In this document: positions 21,436-30,024 of the stretch, piece after piece
Numbering within the stretch: position 1 is the stretch's first letter
Layout of the letters: the number at the start of each line of letters is the position of its first letter
NCBI RefSeq assembly: GCF_028292965.1
Contig: NZ_JAQGLG010000180.1
Span: forward strand, 1 to 53,007
Length of the DNA: 53,007 nucleotides
Source: Sphingomonas bacterium
GTDB lineage: Bacteria; Pseudomonadota; Alphaproteobacteria; Sphingomonadales; Sphingomonadaceae
Direction: 5' to 3'
Program-made: the position numbers and the translations under genes
Notes under the pieces: generated by a model
What the model saw: only the letters and a program-made list of their open reading frames with translations
Told to the model about the DNA's origin: nothing
Database searches by the model: none

Positions 21436-21540
21436 CCACCCCGGCGAAGGCCGGGGCCCAGTTGGGCGAACGCGAGTAATGGAGAGTTGCACTTCATCAC
21501 TGTGGCTATCCCAACTGGGCCCCGGCCTTCGCCGGGGTGG
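21436..21540. repeat. perfect 31-base inverted repeat between purM and purN (REP-like)
   Basis: Positions 21436-21466 and 21510-21540 are exact reverse complements, 31 of 31, separated by 43 bases. Each arm also contains its own smaller palindrome, CCCCGGCGAAGGCCGGGG. Sequences of this form are common extragenic repeats in sphingomonads as far as I recall. Its place inside a purine operon means it will be transcribed and fold in the mRNA. Confidence 0.8.
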
Positions 21541-21545
21541 TGATA

Positions 21546-22652
21546 TCAGGCGTTGTGCGTCGCGCTCCAGGGTGCCCGCGCGCTCCAAACCTCATGCGCT
21601 CCGCTGACGGTGCAACCACGCTCTCCAGCCTCAACGGTCCCGATCGCAAACACCGTCTCACCAGCCGATTCGAGCGCTGCGGAAACCTCGCCCACGCGGT
21701 CCGCCGCAACGATCGCCACCATCCCGACGCCGCAATTGAACGTCCGCGCCATCTCGCCCGGCTCGATCGCGCCTTGCGCCTGCAGGAACGCCATCAGCCG
21801 CGGCTGCTCCCAGGCGCCGGCATCGATCACCGCATGCGTGCCGTGGGGCAGGACGCGCGGGATGTTTTCCAGCAGGCCGCCGCCAGTGATATGTGCCAGC
21901 CCCTTGAGGCGCTTCTCGCGGACCAGCGGCAACAGGCTGCGCACATAGATTCGCGTCGGCGCCATCAACGCATCGATCAGCAGCACATCCTGATCGAACA
22001 GCGCAGGGCGATCGAGCTTCCAGCCCTTGTCCGCCGCCAGCCGCCGTACCAGCGAGAATCCGTTCGAATGCACGCCTGTGGAGGCGAGGCCGAGAATCAC
22101 GTCGCCAGGTGCGATGTCTTGCCCGGTCAACACCCGGTCGCGCTCGACCGCGCCCACGCAGAAGCCGGCGAGATCGTAATCGTCGGCCGCATACATGCCC
22201 GGCATTTCCGCCGTCTCGCCGCCGATCAGCGCGCAACCCGCCTGTTTGCAGCCTTCCGCGATCGACGCGACGACGCGCTCGGCGACGGCGGCATCGAGCT
22301 GGCCGGTGGCGTAATAATCCAGGAAGAACAACGGCTCGGCGCCCTGGACGATCAGATCGTTGGCGCACATCGCGACCAGGTCGATGCCGACGCCGTCATG
22401 CCGTCCACTGTCGATCGCCAGCTTGAGCTTGGTGCCGACCCCATCGTTCGCCGCCACGAGTAGCGGATCGGTGAAGCCCGCTGCCTTGAGGTCGAAGAAC
22501 CCGCCGAATCCGCCGAGATCGGCATCGGCACCGGGCCGCCGCGTCGCCTTGGCCAGCGGCGTGATCGCCCGCACCAACGCGTTGCCGGCCGCGATCGAAA
22601 CGCCGGCCTGGGCATAGGTATATGGGGTTGTGTCCCGTTCGGTATCGCTCAT
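21546..22652 (-). CDS. purM: phosphoribosylformylglycinamidine cyclo-ligase (AIR synthetase)
   Basis: PurM closes the imidazole ring of FGAM using ATP to form AIR. From the ATG at 22652 the product is 368 residues; another in-frame ATG four codons upstream (22664) is possible. It opens with [17 protein letters not shown] and has GGFGGFFDL, the [10 protein letters not shown] segment and [14 protein letters not shown], all family hallmarks. A promoter-like pair (TTGTCC, 17 bases, TATGGC) lies so close to the start that transcription from it would give an mRNA with almost no leader. A 334-base palindrome-rich spacer separates it from the divergent DUF2066 gene. Confidence 0.97.
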   Translation of the reverse strand: MSDTERDTTPYTYAQAGVSIAAGNALVRAITPLAKATRRPGADADLGGFGGFFDLKAAGFTDPLLVAANDGVGTKLKLAIDSGRHDGVGIDLVAMCANDLIVQGAEPLFFLDYYATGQLDAAVAERVVASIAEGCKQAGCALIGGETAEMPGMYAADDYDLAGFCVGAVERDRVLTGQDIAPGDVILGLASTGVHSNGFSLVRRLAADKGWKLDRPALFDQDVLLIDALMAPTRIYVRSLLPLVREKRLKGLAHITGGGLLENIPRVLPHGTHAVIDAGAWEQPRLMAFLQAQGAIEPGEMARTFNCGVGMVAIVAADRVGEVSAALESAGETVFAIGTVEAGERGCTVSGAHEVWSARAPWSATHNA

Positions 22653-22659
22653 GTTTGCC

Positions 22660-22688
22660 GCCATAGGGTCCGTGTTCGACAGGGACAA
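22660..22688 (-). promoter_or_regulatory. candidate promoter of purM
   Basis: Read on the minus strand, TTGTCC (22688-22683) and TATGGC (22665-22660) are 17 bases apart. The same arrangement occurs facing outward at the other end of the spacer. The -10 match is mediocre, so this is tentative. Confidence 0.3.
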
Positions 22689-22912
22689 TGGTCGTGATCG
22701 CGCGGAGCAGGCCGCTGGCAAGAAGCGTCGCGCAGACGCGGGCTGGTAGCCCGCGCAAGCGATGTGACGCCGTCCAGCGGCCTGCTCCGCGCGACCCCTT
22801 CGGGGCGGGGCGGCTTTTGGCGCACAGCGGCGTCGCGCGTCAGTCACGATGGAAATTCCATCGCTCCTTCCTTGCTCCTACCCGTGCGCCAAAATCCGCT
22901 CCGTCACGGCCG

Positions 22913-22941
22913 TTGTCTCTGTCGAATACGGACCCTTTACA
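22913..22941 (+). promoter_or_regulatory. candidate promoter of the DUF2066 gene
   Basis: TTGTCT (22913-22918) and TTTACA (22936-22941) are 17 bases apart, about 46 bases before the start codon. The sequence between them is nearly identical to the purM promoter-like region on the other strand (CTGTCGAAYACGGACCC), which is stronger evidence than the hexamers. Confidence 0.35.
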
Positions 22942-22986
22942 TATCCCGCTTGGAATTCCACGCCTGCTTCGCCAAAAGGGCCCCGC

Positions 22987-24234
22987 ATGCCCGCCAATCG
23001 CTTTTCCGGACCCCTCGGCCTCGCAGCCGCCTTGCTGCTCGCCACGACCGGCGGGATCGTGCTTGCGCAGGCCGATGATGGCGTCGAGCAGAACTCGCCC
23101 TTCGACAGCTCGGGCAGCTATGAGGTCGGTGGCGTACAGGTCGACGTCACCGCCAAGGACGCCAATGCCGCGCGTTATGCCGGCTGGCGGCTGGCACAGC
23201 GCAAGGGCTGGCAATTGCTGTCGCAGCGTCTCGGCGGCGGTAGCAGCTCGCTGTCGGACAGCACACTCGATTCGATGGTCTCGGGGATCGTCGTCGAGAA
23301 TGAGGAAATCGGCCCCCATCGCTACATCGCTCGCCTCGGCGTTCTGTTCAGCCGCGCCCGCGCCGGCTCGATGCTGGGCGTGTCGTCCGAATCGTCTCGC
23401 TCGGCGCCAATGTTGCTGATGCCCATCGAATGGTCCGGTGGCGCCCGCATCGCCTATGAACAGAAGACCGAGTGGATGGACGCGTGGAACCGCTATCGCA
23501 CCGGCAACAGTGCGGTCGATTACGTGAAGCCGGCCGGCACCGGGCCGGACTCCCTGCTCCTGACGGCGGGGCAACAGACCCGGCCCGGGCGCGGCTGGTG
23601 GCGCTCGATCCTCGATCAATATGCCGCGTCGGATGTGCTGATCCCCGTGGTCAAGCTGTACCGCCAATGGCCCGGCGGCCCGATCGTCGGCGTGTTCCAG
23701 GCGCGGCACGGCGTCGACAATCGCCTGATCGCGCAATTCTCGCTGCGCGTCGGCAATGGCGACGCGCTGCCGGTGCTACTCGATGAGGGCGTGAAGCGGC
23801 TCGACGACATCTATCAATCGGCGCTGCAGCGCGGGTTGCTGACCCCGGATCAGGGTCTCGCTTATGTCGGGCCGCCGGCACCGACGCCGACTCCGACGGC
23901 GACCGCCACCGAGGAGAGCGCCACCCCGGGCGACGAGCAATCGGTCGCCGGCGCGACAATCACGCTGCAATATGATTCGCCGTCGGTGAATTCGGTCAAC
24001 GCCGCCGAAGCGGCGATCCGCGCGACGCCGGGCGTGAAGTCGGCCGTTACCACCAGCCTCGCGCTGGGCGGCATTTCGGTGATGCGCGTGGGCTTCGATG
24101 CCGATCCGGCGGTGCTGCGCGCGCAATTGGAGAGCAGGGGCTGGATCGTCGTCGGCAGCGGCACGACACTGCGTATCAGGCGCCCCTTGCCGCCGCCCAA
24201 TGTCGCGCCTGCGGATAATGTGACCGGGGGATGA
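22987..24234 (+). CDS. exported DUF2066 domain protein
   Basis: The 415-residue protein has a signal peptide (about 1-26, ...GGIVLAQA) and then the DUF2066 pattern: GGVQVDVTAKDANAARYAGWRLAQ, HRYIARLGVLFSR and the MLLMPIEWSGG segment near residue 142. A threonine/proline-rich linker (PTPTPTATATEES) near residue 300 leads to a C-terminal domain of about 100 residues (ATITLQYDSPSVNSVNAAE...) that looks like a ferredoxin-like fold. It is a periplasmic or envelope protein of unknown role. In alphaproteobacteria DUF2066 genes often stand beside purM and hdaA, as here. The stop overlaps the hdaA start by 4 bases. Confidence 0.85.
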   Translation: MPANRFSGPLGLAAALLLATTGGIVLAQADDGVEQNSPFDSSGSYEVGGVQVDVTAKDANAARYAGWRLAQRKGWQLLSQRLGGGSSSLSDSTLDSMVSGIVVENEEIGPHRYIARLGVLFSRARAGSMLGVSSESSRSAPMLLMPIEWSGGARIAYEQKTEWMDAWNRYRTGNSAVDYVKPAGTGPDSLLLTAGQQTRPGRGWWRSILDQYAASDVLIPVVKLYRQWPGGPIVGVFQARHGVDNRLIAQFSLRVGNGDALPVLLDEGVKRLDDIYQSALQRGLLTPDQGLAYVGPPAPTPTPTATATEESATPGDEQSVAGATITLQYDSPSVNSVNAAEAAIRATPGVKSAVTTSLALGGISVMRVGFDADPAVLRAQLESRGWIVVGSGTTLRIRRPLPPPNVAPADNVTGG

Positions 24235-24866
24235 GCCAGTTCGCCCTGCCGCTCGATTGGCCGGCGGACCCCCGCGATGACGAATTCCTGATCGGCGACT
24301 CCAATGCGCGCGTTGTTCAGCAACTCGAACGCTGGAGCAGCTGGCCGGTGATGGCGGTATTGCTGGTCGGCCCGCGCAAATCCGGGCGCAGTCTGCTCGC
24401 ACGCATCTTTACCGCCAAGAGCGGTGGGCAGATGATCGACGACGCCGAGCGTCAGAACGAGACCACGATCTTCCATGCATGGAACCAGGCACAGGAGACG
24501 CGCCGGCCACTCGTCATTGTCGCCGACGCGCCGCCGCCCGAGTGGAAGATCAAGCTGCCCGACCTGCGCTCGCGGCTTGCCGCGAGCCCGGTCGCGCGAA
24601 TCGAGGCACCCGACGAGGATCTCATGCGCGCCCTGTTCGAACGCCTGTTCCTGCGCCGCGGCCTGGATGCGCGGCCGGAACTGATCCAGTGGCTGCTGCT
24701 GCGCATAGAACGCAGCCATATCGCGCTGCTGCGCACGATCGACCTGCTCGATCAGGCCGTGCTCGAACGCCACAAACGCTTGTCGATTCCGCTGGCGCGC
24801 GCCACACTGGCCGAGGCCGGATTGATCGCCCCGCGGTCGACCGACCCGGAAAACGAGGCCCCATGA
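24231..24866 (+). CDS. hdaA: HdaA, DnaA-like regulator of replication initiation
   Basis: HdaA/Hda joins the DNA-loaded sliding clamp to promote ATP hydrolysis by DnaA, preventing re-initiation. The 211 residues carry an N-terminal clamp-binding motif QFALPL (residues 3-8), the counterpart of QLSLPL in E. coli Hda, and an AAA+ P-loop GPRKSGRS (47-54) in which Arg replaces the Walker lysine, as in E. coli Hda. The C terminus IPLARATLAEAGL matches the DnaA-family lid region; there is no DNA-binding domain IV. It is coupled to DUF2066 upstream and ppk downstream by ATGA overlaps. Confidence 0.9.
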   Translation: MSQFALPLDWPADPRDDEFLIGDSNARVVQQLERWSSWPVMAVLLVGPRKSGRSLLARIFTAKSGGQMIDDAERQNETTIFHAWNQAQETRRPLVIVADAPPPEWKIKLPDLRSRLAASPVARIEAPDEDLMRALFERLFLRRGLDARPELIQWLLLRIERSHIALLRTIDLLDQAVLERHKRLSIPLARATLAEAGLIAPRSTDPENEAP

Positions 24867-27037
24867 CTCGCCCCGCTCATATTGCGCGTCTCGACCAGGA
24901 CGATGACGATCCGTTCGCCGACGGCGAATCGGGCGAGCGCTATTTCAATCGCGAGCTGTCCTGGCTGGCCTTCAACCGGCGCGTGCTGGAAGAGGCGTGC
25001 AACCCGGCGCATCCGCTGCTCGAACGCGTGCGGTTCCTGTCGATCTCCGGTTCCAACCTCGACGAGTTCTTCATGGTCCGTGTGGCGGGCCTGAAGGGCC
25101 AGCAATCGCAGGATGTCGATCGTCGCTCGGTCGATGGCCTCACCTCGACGCAGCAGCTCGCCGCGATCGTCGCCGAGGCGGATGATCTGGTGCAGAGCCA
25201 GCGCAATGTGTGGCGCGACCTGCGCGCGCAACTCGACGAAACCGACATCCATATCCTCGGATCGCGCACCATCGACCAGGCGTTGCAGGGCGATGAGCCG
25301 GCCTGGCTCGAACGCCATTTCCGCGAGCAGATCTTCCCGATCCTGACGCCCCAGGCGCTCGACCCGGCGCATCCTTTCCCGTTCATGCCCAACAAGGGGC
25401 TGGCGGTGATGTTCGACCTTGTCCGGGTGTCGGATAATGAGCCGATCCGCGAACTGGTCATGCTGCCCGCCGCCATGCCGCGCTTCGTGCGCCTGCCCAA
25501 TGCCCCGGCGCGTTACGTCGCGGTAGAATCGCTGGTCAAGCGCTTCTCCTCGCTGATCTTTCCCGGCTACGTCGTGAACGGCGCGGCCGAGTTCCGCGTG
25601 CTGCGCGACAGCGATATCGAGATCGAGGAAGAGGCCGAAGATCTCGTCCGTTACTTCGCCAACGCGATCAAGCGGCGGCGGCGGGGCAGGGTAATCCGGC
25701 TGGAGCTCGAATCGGGCATGCCCGAAGCGCTCGGCGCGGTACTGCGCGACGAACTGGCGGGTGGCGATGCGTTCGTGACCGAAAGTGGCGCATTCCTGGG
25801 CCTCGACAACCTTGAAGCGATCATCGACGAAAATCGTCCCGATCTGAAATTCGTGTCCTTCGCGCCGCGCTTCCCCGAACGCATCCGCGAATTCGGCGGC
25901 GATTGCTTCGCCGCGATCAAGGCCAAGGACATCGTCGTCCACCACCCGTACGAAACGTTCGAGGTGGTGATCGAATTCCTCAAGCAGGCCGCCGCCGATC
26001 CCGATGTCGTGGCGATCAAACAGACGCTGTACCGCGCGGGCAAGCAATCGGCGGTGATCAACGCGCTGATCGCCGCCGCCGAATCGGGCAAGTCGGTGAC
26101 CGCCGTGGTCGAATTGAAGGCGCGGTTCGACGAGGAGCAGAATCTGCTCTGGGCCTCCGCGCTCGAACGTGCCGGCGTGCAGGTGGTGTACGGCTTCTTC
26201 GACTGGAAAACCCACGCCAAGGTGTCGATGGTGGTCCGGCGCGAGGGCGGCGAATACAAAACCTACTGTCACTTCGGCACCGGCAATTACCACCCGGTTA
26301 CCGCCAGGATTTATACCGACCTCAGCTTCTTCACCGCCGATCCCGACCTTGGCCGCGATGCCGCGCAGATTTTCAATTATGTCACCGGCTATGTCGAACC
26401 GACGCTCAAATACGTGGGCATTTCTCCCCGCGACATGCGCAAGCGGCTGACCGCGCTGATCGACGCCGAAACCGCCAACGCCAAGGACGGCAAGCCGGCG
26501 GCGATCTGGGCAAAGATGAATTCGGTGGTCGATCCGGCGATCATCGAGAAGCTCTATGAGGCATCCAACGCGGGGGTCGAGATCGACCTGATCATCCGCG
26601 GCATATGCTGCCTGCGCCCCGGCGTCCCCGGCATGTCGGAGAATATCCGAGTCAAGTCGATCGTCGGCCGCTTCCTCGAACACAGCCGCATCTGGTGCTT
26701 CGGCAACGGCAGGGTGTTGCCCAACGACGGTGCGCACATCTTCATTTCGTCCGCCGACTGGATGCCGCGCAATTTCGACCGGCGCGTCGAATATATGCTT
26801 CCGATCCTCAATCCGACCGTCCACGATCAGATCCTCGATCAGGTAATGGTCGCCAATTTGATCGACACCGAGCAGAGCTGGGCGCTCAACGCCGACGGCA
26901 GCTATTCGCGGCTCGATCCCGGCGAGCGGCCGTTCAACCTCCACCGCTATTTCATGACCAACCCGTCGCTGTCGGGACGTGGCGCGGCTCTGGAGGGTGG
27001 GGCGGTACCCAAACTATCGCTGGCGCGGCGGCGTTAG
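24863..27037 (+). CDS. ppk: polyphosphate kinase 1
   Basis: Ppk1 polymerises the gamma phosphate of ATP into polyphosphate. The protein is 724 residues from the ATG at 24863, which overlaps the hdaA stop. The N-terminal domain begins ERYFNRELSWLAFNRRVLEE. The autophosphorylated histidine is His451 in DWKTHAKV, and a second conserved histidine lies in NDGAHIFISSADW; FGTGNYHP and DIVVHHPYETF are further hallmarks. ppx follows within 8 bases, so synthesis and degradation of polyphosphate are coexpressed. Confidence 0.98.
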   Translation: MTRPAHIARLDQDDDDPFADGESGERYFNRELSWLAFNRRVLEEACNPAHPLLERVRFLSISGSNLDEFFMVRVAGLKGQQSQDVDRRSVDGLTSTQQLAAIVAEADDLVQSQRNVWRDLRAQLDETDIHILGSRTIDQALQGDEPAWLERHFREQIFPILTPQALDPAHPFPFMPNKGLAVMFDLVRVSDNEPIRELVMLPAAMPRFVRLPNAPARYVAVESLVKRFSSLIFPGYVVNGAAEFRVLRDSDIEIEEEAEDLVRYFANAIKRRRRGRVIRLELESGMPEALGAVLRDELAGGDAFVTESGAFLGLDNLEAIIDENRPDLKFVSFAPRFPERIREFGGDCFAAIKAKDIVVHHPYETFEVVIEFLKQAAADPDVVAIKQTLYRAGKQSAVINALIAAAESGKSVTAVVELKARFDEEQNLLWASALERAGVQVVYGFFDWKTHAKVSMVVRREGGEYKTYCHFGTGNYHPVTARIYTDLSFFTADPDLGRDAAQIFNYVTGYVEPTLKYVGISPRDMRKRLTALIDAETANAKDGKPAAIWAKMNSVVDPAIIEKLYEASNAGVEIDLIIRGICCLRPGVPGMSENIRVKSIVGRFLEHSRIWCFGNGRVLPNDGAHIFISSADWMPRNFDRRVEYMLPILNPTVHDQILDQVMVANLIDTEQSWALNADGSYSRLDPGERPFNLHRYFMTNPSLSGRGAALEGGAVPKLSLARRR

Positions 27038-27044
27038 CGTTTCG

Positions 27045-28541
27045 ATGGCGAAACCCCTGTTCCGCACGGTCCGCGCCGGCGACGCGGGCGTGACGCCGCG
27101 CACCGCGATCATCGATATCGGCTCGAACTCGATCCGCTTGGTGGTCTATCAGGGACCGTCGCGACTGCCCGCGACCTTGTTCAATGAGAAGGTCATGGCG
27201 GGGCTGGGCAAGGGGTTGGCCGGCGAGGGCAAGCTATCACAAGGCGCAATCGCATTGGCGATCGAAACGCTCGAACGCTTCGCCGCCGTTGCCCGCGAGA
27301 TGGAGGTGACGTCGCTGCGGACCGTCGCGACCGCCGCAGTGCGCGATGCCGCCAATGGCCATGTGCTGATCGACGCCGCTGCTCGCATCGGCTTGCCCGT
27401 CGAATTGCTGACGGGCGAGCAGGAGGCGATGGCGGCGGGGATGGGGGTTTTGTCGGCTATTCCCGATGCCGACGGTATCGTCGGCGATCTCGGCGGCGGC
27501 AGCCTGGAACTGGTCCGCGTCAAGAACGGCAAGGTGCGCGACCGCGCCTCGTTTCCCCTGGGCGTGATGCGCGTCGCGGCGCTGCGCGAGAAAGGGAAGG
27601 GGGCGATCGATCGCCGGGTCGCCAAATTGCTTGGGCAGGCCGGTTGGGCGGGCAAAGGGAAAGGACTGCCGCTCTATCTCGTCGGCGGGTCGTGGCGGAG
27701 CCTCGCGCGGCTCGACATGGAGGTGAAACGCTATCCGCTACCGGTCATTCAACAATATGCGATGTCGCCGGCGGACATCACCCGATTGGTGCGCACGGTC
27801 AGCCATGTCGGCAAGGGGACGCTGAAGGCGATCCCCGGCATTTCGTCGCAGCGCGCGCCGATGCTCAACGACGCAGCGGCACTGCTGGCGGCATTGTTGC
27901 GGCACTTGCGGAGCGACCGCACCATCGTATCGAGCTTCGGCCTTCGTGAAGGGCTGCTGTACGAAGCGCTCGACGCCGAGACACGCGCGCAAGATCCGCT
28001 CATCGTCGCGGCTCGTGCGGAAGGGCAGCGGCTAGGGCGATTTGCCGAACATGGCGACTTGCTCGACGCGTGGATCGCGCCGCTGTTCGAGGATTCGCCG
28101 GTGATGGCGCGGCTGCGCCACACCGCGTGCCTGCTCGCCGATGTCGGCTGGCACGCCAATCCGGAGTTCCGCGCCGAACGCGGGGTCGAGATCGCGCTCC
28201 ACGGCAATTGGGTCGCGATCGACGCGCGCGGCCGGGCGATCGTCGCGCAGGCATTGTGGACGTCGCTCGGCGGCGGATCGGGTGCGCCGGCCGATCTCGC
28301 TCGGTTGGCATCGGCCGCCGACCTCAAGCGCGCGGTGCAATGGGGGCTGGCGATGCGGCTGGGTCAGCGCCTGTCCGGCGGCGTCGCAGGACCACTCGAA
28401 CGATCGAAGCTGGGCGAGGACGGCGCCGCGCTGACGCTTCACCTCGCGGGCAACGATGTCGCGCTCTACGGCGAAGCGGTGCAGAAACGCCATGCCGCTT
28501 TGTCTACGGCGTGCGAACGCGAGCCCGTGCTGACGAGCTAG
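27045..28541 (+). CDS. ppx: exopolyphosphatase (Ppx/GppA family)
   Basis: This enzyme releases orthophosphate from polyphosphate ends; the family also includes pppGpp phosphatases. The 498-residue protein has the actin-like ATPase phosphate 1 motif IIDIGSNSIRLVVY and GIVGDLGGGSLELV (phosphate 2). The C-terminal half carries an HD-like region (RHTACLLADVGWHANPEFRAE) as in Ppx. The start is the ATG at 27045, 7 bases after the ppk stop; an upstream in-frame ATG lies inside ppk. Ppx versus GppA cannot be separated by eye, but pairing with ppk favours Ppx. Confidence 0.94.
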   Translation: MAKPLFRTVRAGDAGVTPRTAIIDIGSNSIRLVVYQGPSRLPATLFNEKVMAGLGKGLAGEGKLSQGAIALAIETLERFAAVAREMEVTSLRTVATAAVRDAANGHVLIDAAARIGLPVELLTGEQEAMAAGMGVLSAIPDADGIVGDLGGGSLELVRVKNGKVRDRASFPLGVMRVAALREKGKGAIDRRVAKLLGQAGWAGKGKGLPLYLVGGSWRSLARLDMEVKRYPLPVIQQYAMSPADITRLVRTVSHVGKGTLKAIPGISSQRAPMLNDAAALLAALLRHLRSDRTIVSSFGLREGLLYEALDAETRAQDPLIVAARAEGQRLGRFAEHGDLLDAWIAPLFEDSPVMARLRHTACLLADVGWHANPEFRAERGVEIALHGNWVAIDARGRAIVAQALWTSLGGGSGAPADLARLASAADLKRAVQWGLAMRLGQRLSGGVAGPLERSKLGEDGAALTLHLAGNDVALYGEAVQKRHAALSTACEREPVLTS

Positions 28542-28543
28542 AA

Positions 28544-28825
28544 TTAGCCGCAGTTGAACGAAAGGATGCGGCCATCCGCGTCGATGTGGACGTTCAGCCG
28601 ATCTTCAAGGAAATCCATTGTCACCATCTGCCCTGGGCGGATCACGCGCAGCGTCCGCGCACCCGTGACATGCATCAGTCGCTTGCCGAGCGCGGCGCTG
28701 TAAATGCGTCCTACCTTCTCGGTCACGATGCGGTCGACACACTTACCGGGAGGCATCGGCATATCAGCCAATGGCGGGTTGCACGCACCGAGCAGTATCG
28801 GCGTCAACAGGATCGCGCGTTTCAC
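28544..28825 (-). CDS. lipoprotein with peptidase-inhibitor I78-like domain
   Basis: The 93-residue protein has a lipoprotein signal with lipobox LLGAC (Cys15) and a compact domain with the I78-family look: a conserved Cys (KCVDRIVTEKVGR), GARTLRVIRPGQMVTMDF and DRLNVHIDADGRILSFNC. In that family the two cysteines form a disulphide and members inhibit serine proteases; inhibition here is inferred from similarity. The stop is 2 bases from the ppx stop (convergent), and the start overlaps the rnd stop by 4 bases, so it is cotranscribed with RNase D. Confidence 0.85.
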   Translation of the reverse strand: MKRAILLTPILLGACNPPLADMPMPPGKCVDRIVTEKVGRIYSAALGKRLMHVTGARTLRVIRPGQMVTMDFLEDRLNVHIDADGRILSFNCG

Positions 28826-29997
28826 GCGGCATCCTCCGTCCGGGTCATGCGCAATTTGCCGTTGATCACCGCGAACGCCAAACGGCCCTCGACCAAGTCG
28901 AGCGCGTCGCGCCCGAACTGATCAAAGCGCCAGCCTTCGAGGATCGTCAGGCCCTCGCGATGCCCTGCGGCGAGCAACTCCAGTTCTTCCGACCGCGCCA
29001 GCAACCGCGACGCGACGTCGATATCGCGCGAGCGAATCTTGAGCAGCAACTTGAGCAGGTCGGCGACCAACGAGCCTTCCTTGCCCAACCCCGGCTTGCG
29101 ATCGTCGCGCGGCGGCATCTCTTCCGCGCTCATCGGCTGCGCGTCCTCGACCGCGGCCATCAGCCGCGCACCGATGTCGTTGCCCGCCCAAGTCGCCGAC
29201 AATCCCCGCACGCGCGCCAGGTCGGACTGTTTCTTGGGCGGATGGCTGGCGAGGTCGGCCAGCGTCTCGTCCTTGATGATGCGGCCACGCGGAAGGTTCT
29301 TGCCCCGCGCCTCGATCTCCCGCCATCGCGCCAGCGCCTTCAACCGCCCGAGGACATCGGGCTTGCGTCCCGCGATCCGCACGCGTTTCCATGCGAGTTC
29401 GGGGTCGTTGGCGTAATTGGCCGGATCGGCGATCCGCTCCATTTCCTGGTCGAGCCACGCGCCGCGCCCGGTGGTCTTGAGCTTCTCCAGCATCTTGGGG
29501 AATATCTTCGCCAGATGCGTCACGTCGCCGATCGCGTAATCGACTTGCCGCGTCTCAAGCGGCCGCCGCGCCCAGTCGGTGAACCGCGCGCCCTTGTCGA
29601 CCTGGATACCGAGCCAAGAGTCGACCAAATTCGAATAACCGATCTGCTCGCCTTGCCCCAACGCCATCGCTGCAATCTGCGTGTCGAACAGCGGATGCGG
29701 AGTCTTGGCGGTGAGGTTGTAGATGATCTCGATGTCCTGCCCACCCGCATGGAAGACCTTCAATACTTCCTCGTTGTTCACAAGGAGCTCGAGTAACGGC
29801 TGCATATCGATCCCCGGCAGCATCGGGTCGATTGCCGCGGCTTCATGCTCGTCCGCGATCTGGATCAGGCAAAGCTCCGGCCAAAACGTGCTTTCGCGCA
29901 TGAATTCGGTGTCGACGCAGATGAACGGCGATTGCGACAAGCGGGAGCAGAGATTGGCGAGGGCGGCGTTGTCCTCGATCAGGCCATGGATATGCAT
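28822..29997 (-). CDS. rnd: ribonuclease D
   Basis: RNase D trims 3' ends of tRNA precursors and other small RNAs. The 391-residue protein has the DEDDy exonuclease domain: Asp29 and Glu31 in VDTEF (Exo I), Asp88 in HAGGQDIE (Exo II) and Tyr154/Asp158 in DYAIGDV (Exo III). An HRDC domain follows at about residues 205-290. It diverges from aspS across 103 bases. The downstream I78 lipoprotein is on the same transcript without an obvious functional link. Confidence 0.96.
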   Translation of the reverse strand: MHIHGLIEDNAALANLCSRLSQSPFICVDTEFMRESTFWPELCLIQIADEHEAAAIDPMLPGIDMQPLLELLVNNEEVLKVFHAGGQDIEIIYNLTAKTPHPLFDTQIAAMALGQGEQIGYSNLVDSWLGIQVDKGARFTDWARRPLETRQVDYAIGDVTHLAKIFPKMLEKLKTTGRGAWLDQEMERIADPANYANDPELAWKRVRIAGRKPDVLGRLKALARWREIEARGKNLPRGRIIKDETLADLASHPPKKQSDLARVRGLSATWAGNDIGARLMAAVEDAQPMSAEEMPPRDDRKPGLGKEGSLVADLLKLLLKIRSRDIDVASRLLARSEELELLAAGHREGLTILEGWRFDQFGRDALDLVEGRLAFAVINGKLRMTRTEDAA

Positions 29998-30024
29998 CGC
30001 AGCCCCATAGCGAGGTGCGCGCGG

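Larger units (their letters stand above)
22653..22986. other. 334-base divergent intergenic region with nested palindromes
   Basis: I see no credible gene here. An outer imperfect inverted repeat (22665-22700 with 22901-22936, 30 of 36 bases paired) encloses two structures. The first is a perfect 20-base stem (22699-22718 with 22774-22793) enclosing an 8-base-stem hairpin (22737-22744 with 22748-22755). The second is an 11-base stem (22815-22825 with 22884-22894) enclosing the palindrome CGATGGAAATTCCATCG (22847-22863). A small CCCC-TTC-GGGG hairpin (22795-22805) lies between them. It may be an extragenic repeat element or a cis-regulatory structure. Confidence 0.7.

Noticed and set aside
22699..22793. 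Integron attC site
   Set aside because: The 20-base-stem hairpin has the size of an attC, but the terminal RYYYAAC/GTTRRRY boxes are missing and no integrase or cassette genes are present.
22699..22793. Purine-type riboswitch before purM
   Set aside because: The stem lies in the purM upstream region, but I recognise no known riboswitch core, and the candidate promoter would start transcription downstream of it.
24752..26944. 730-codon minus-strand open frame opposite hdaA/ppk
   Set aside because: It is a shadow of the GC-rich ppk coding strand; the translation is His/Asp/Arg-rich with no recognisable domain.
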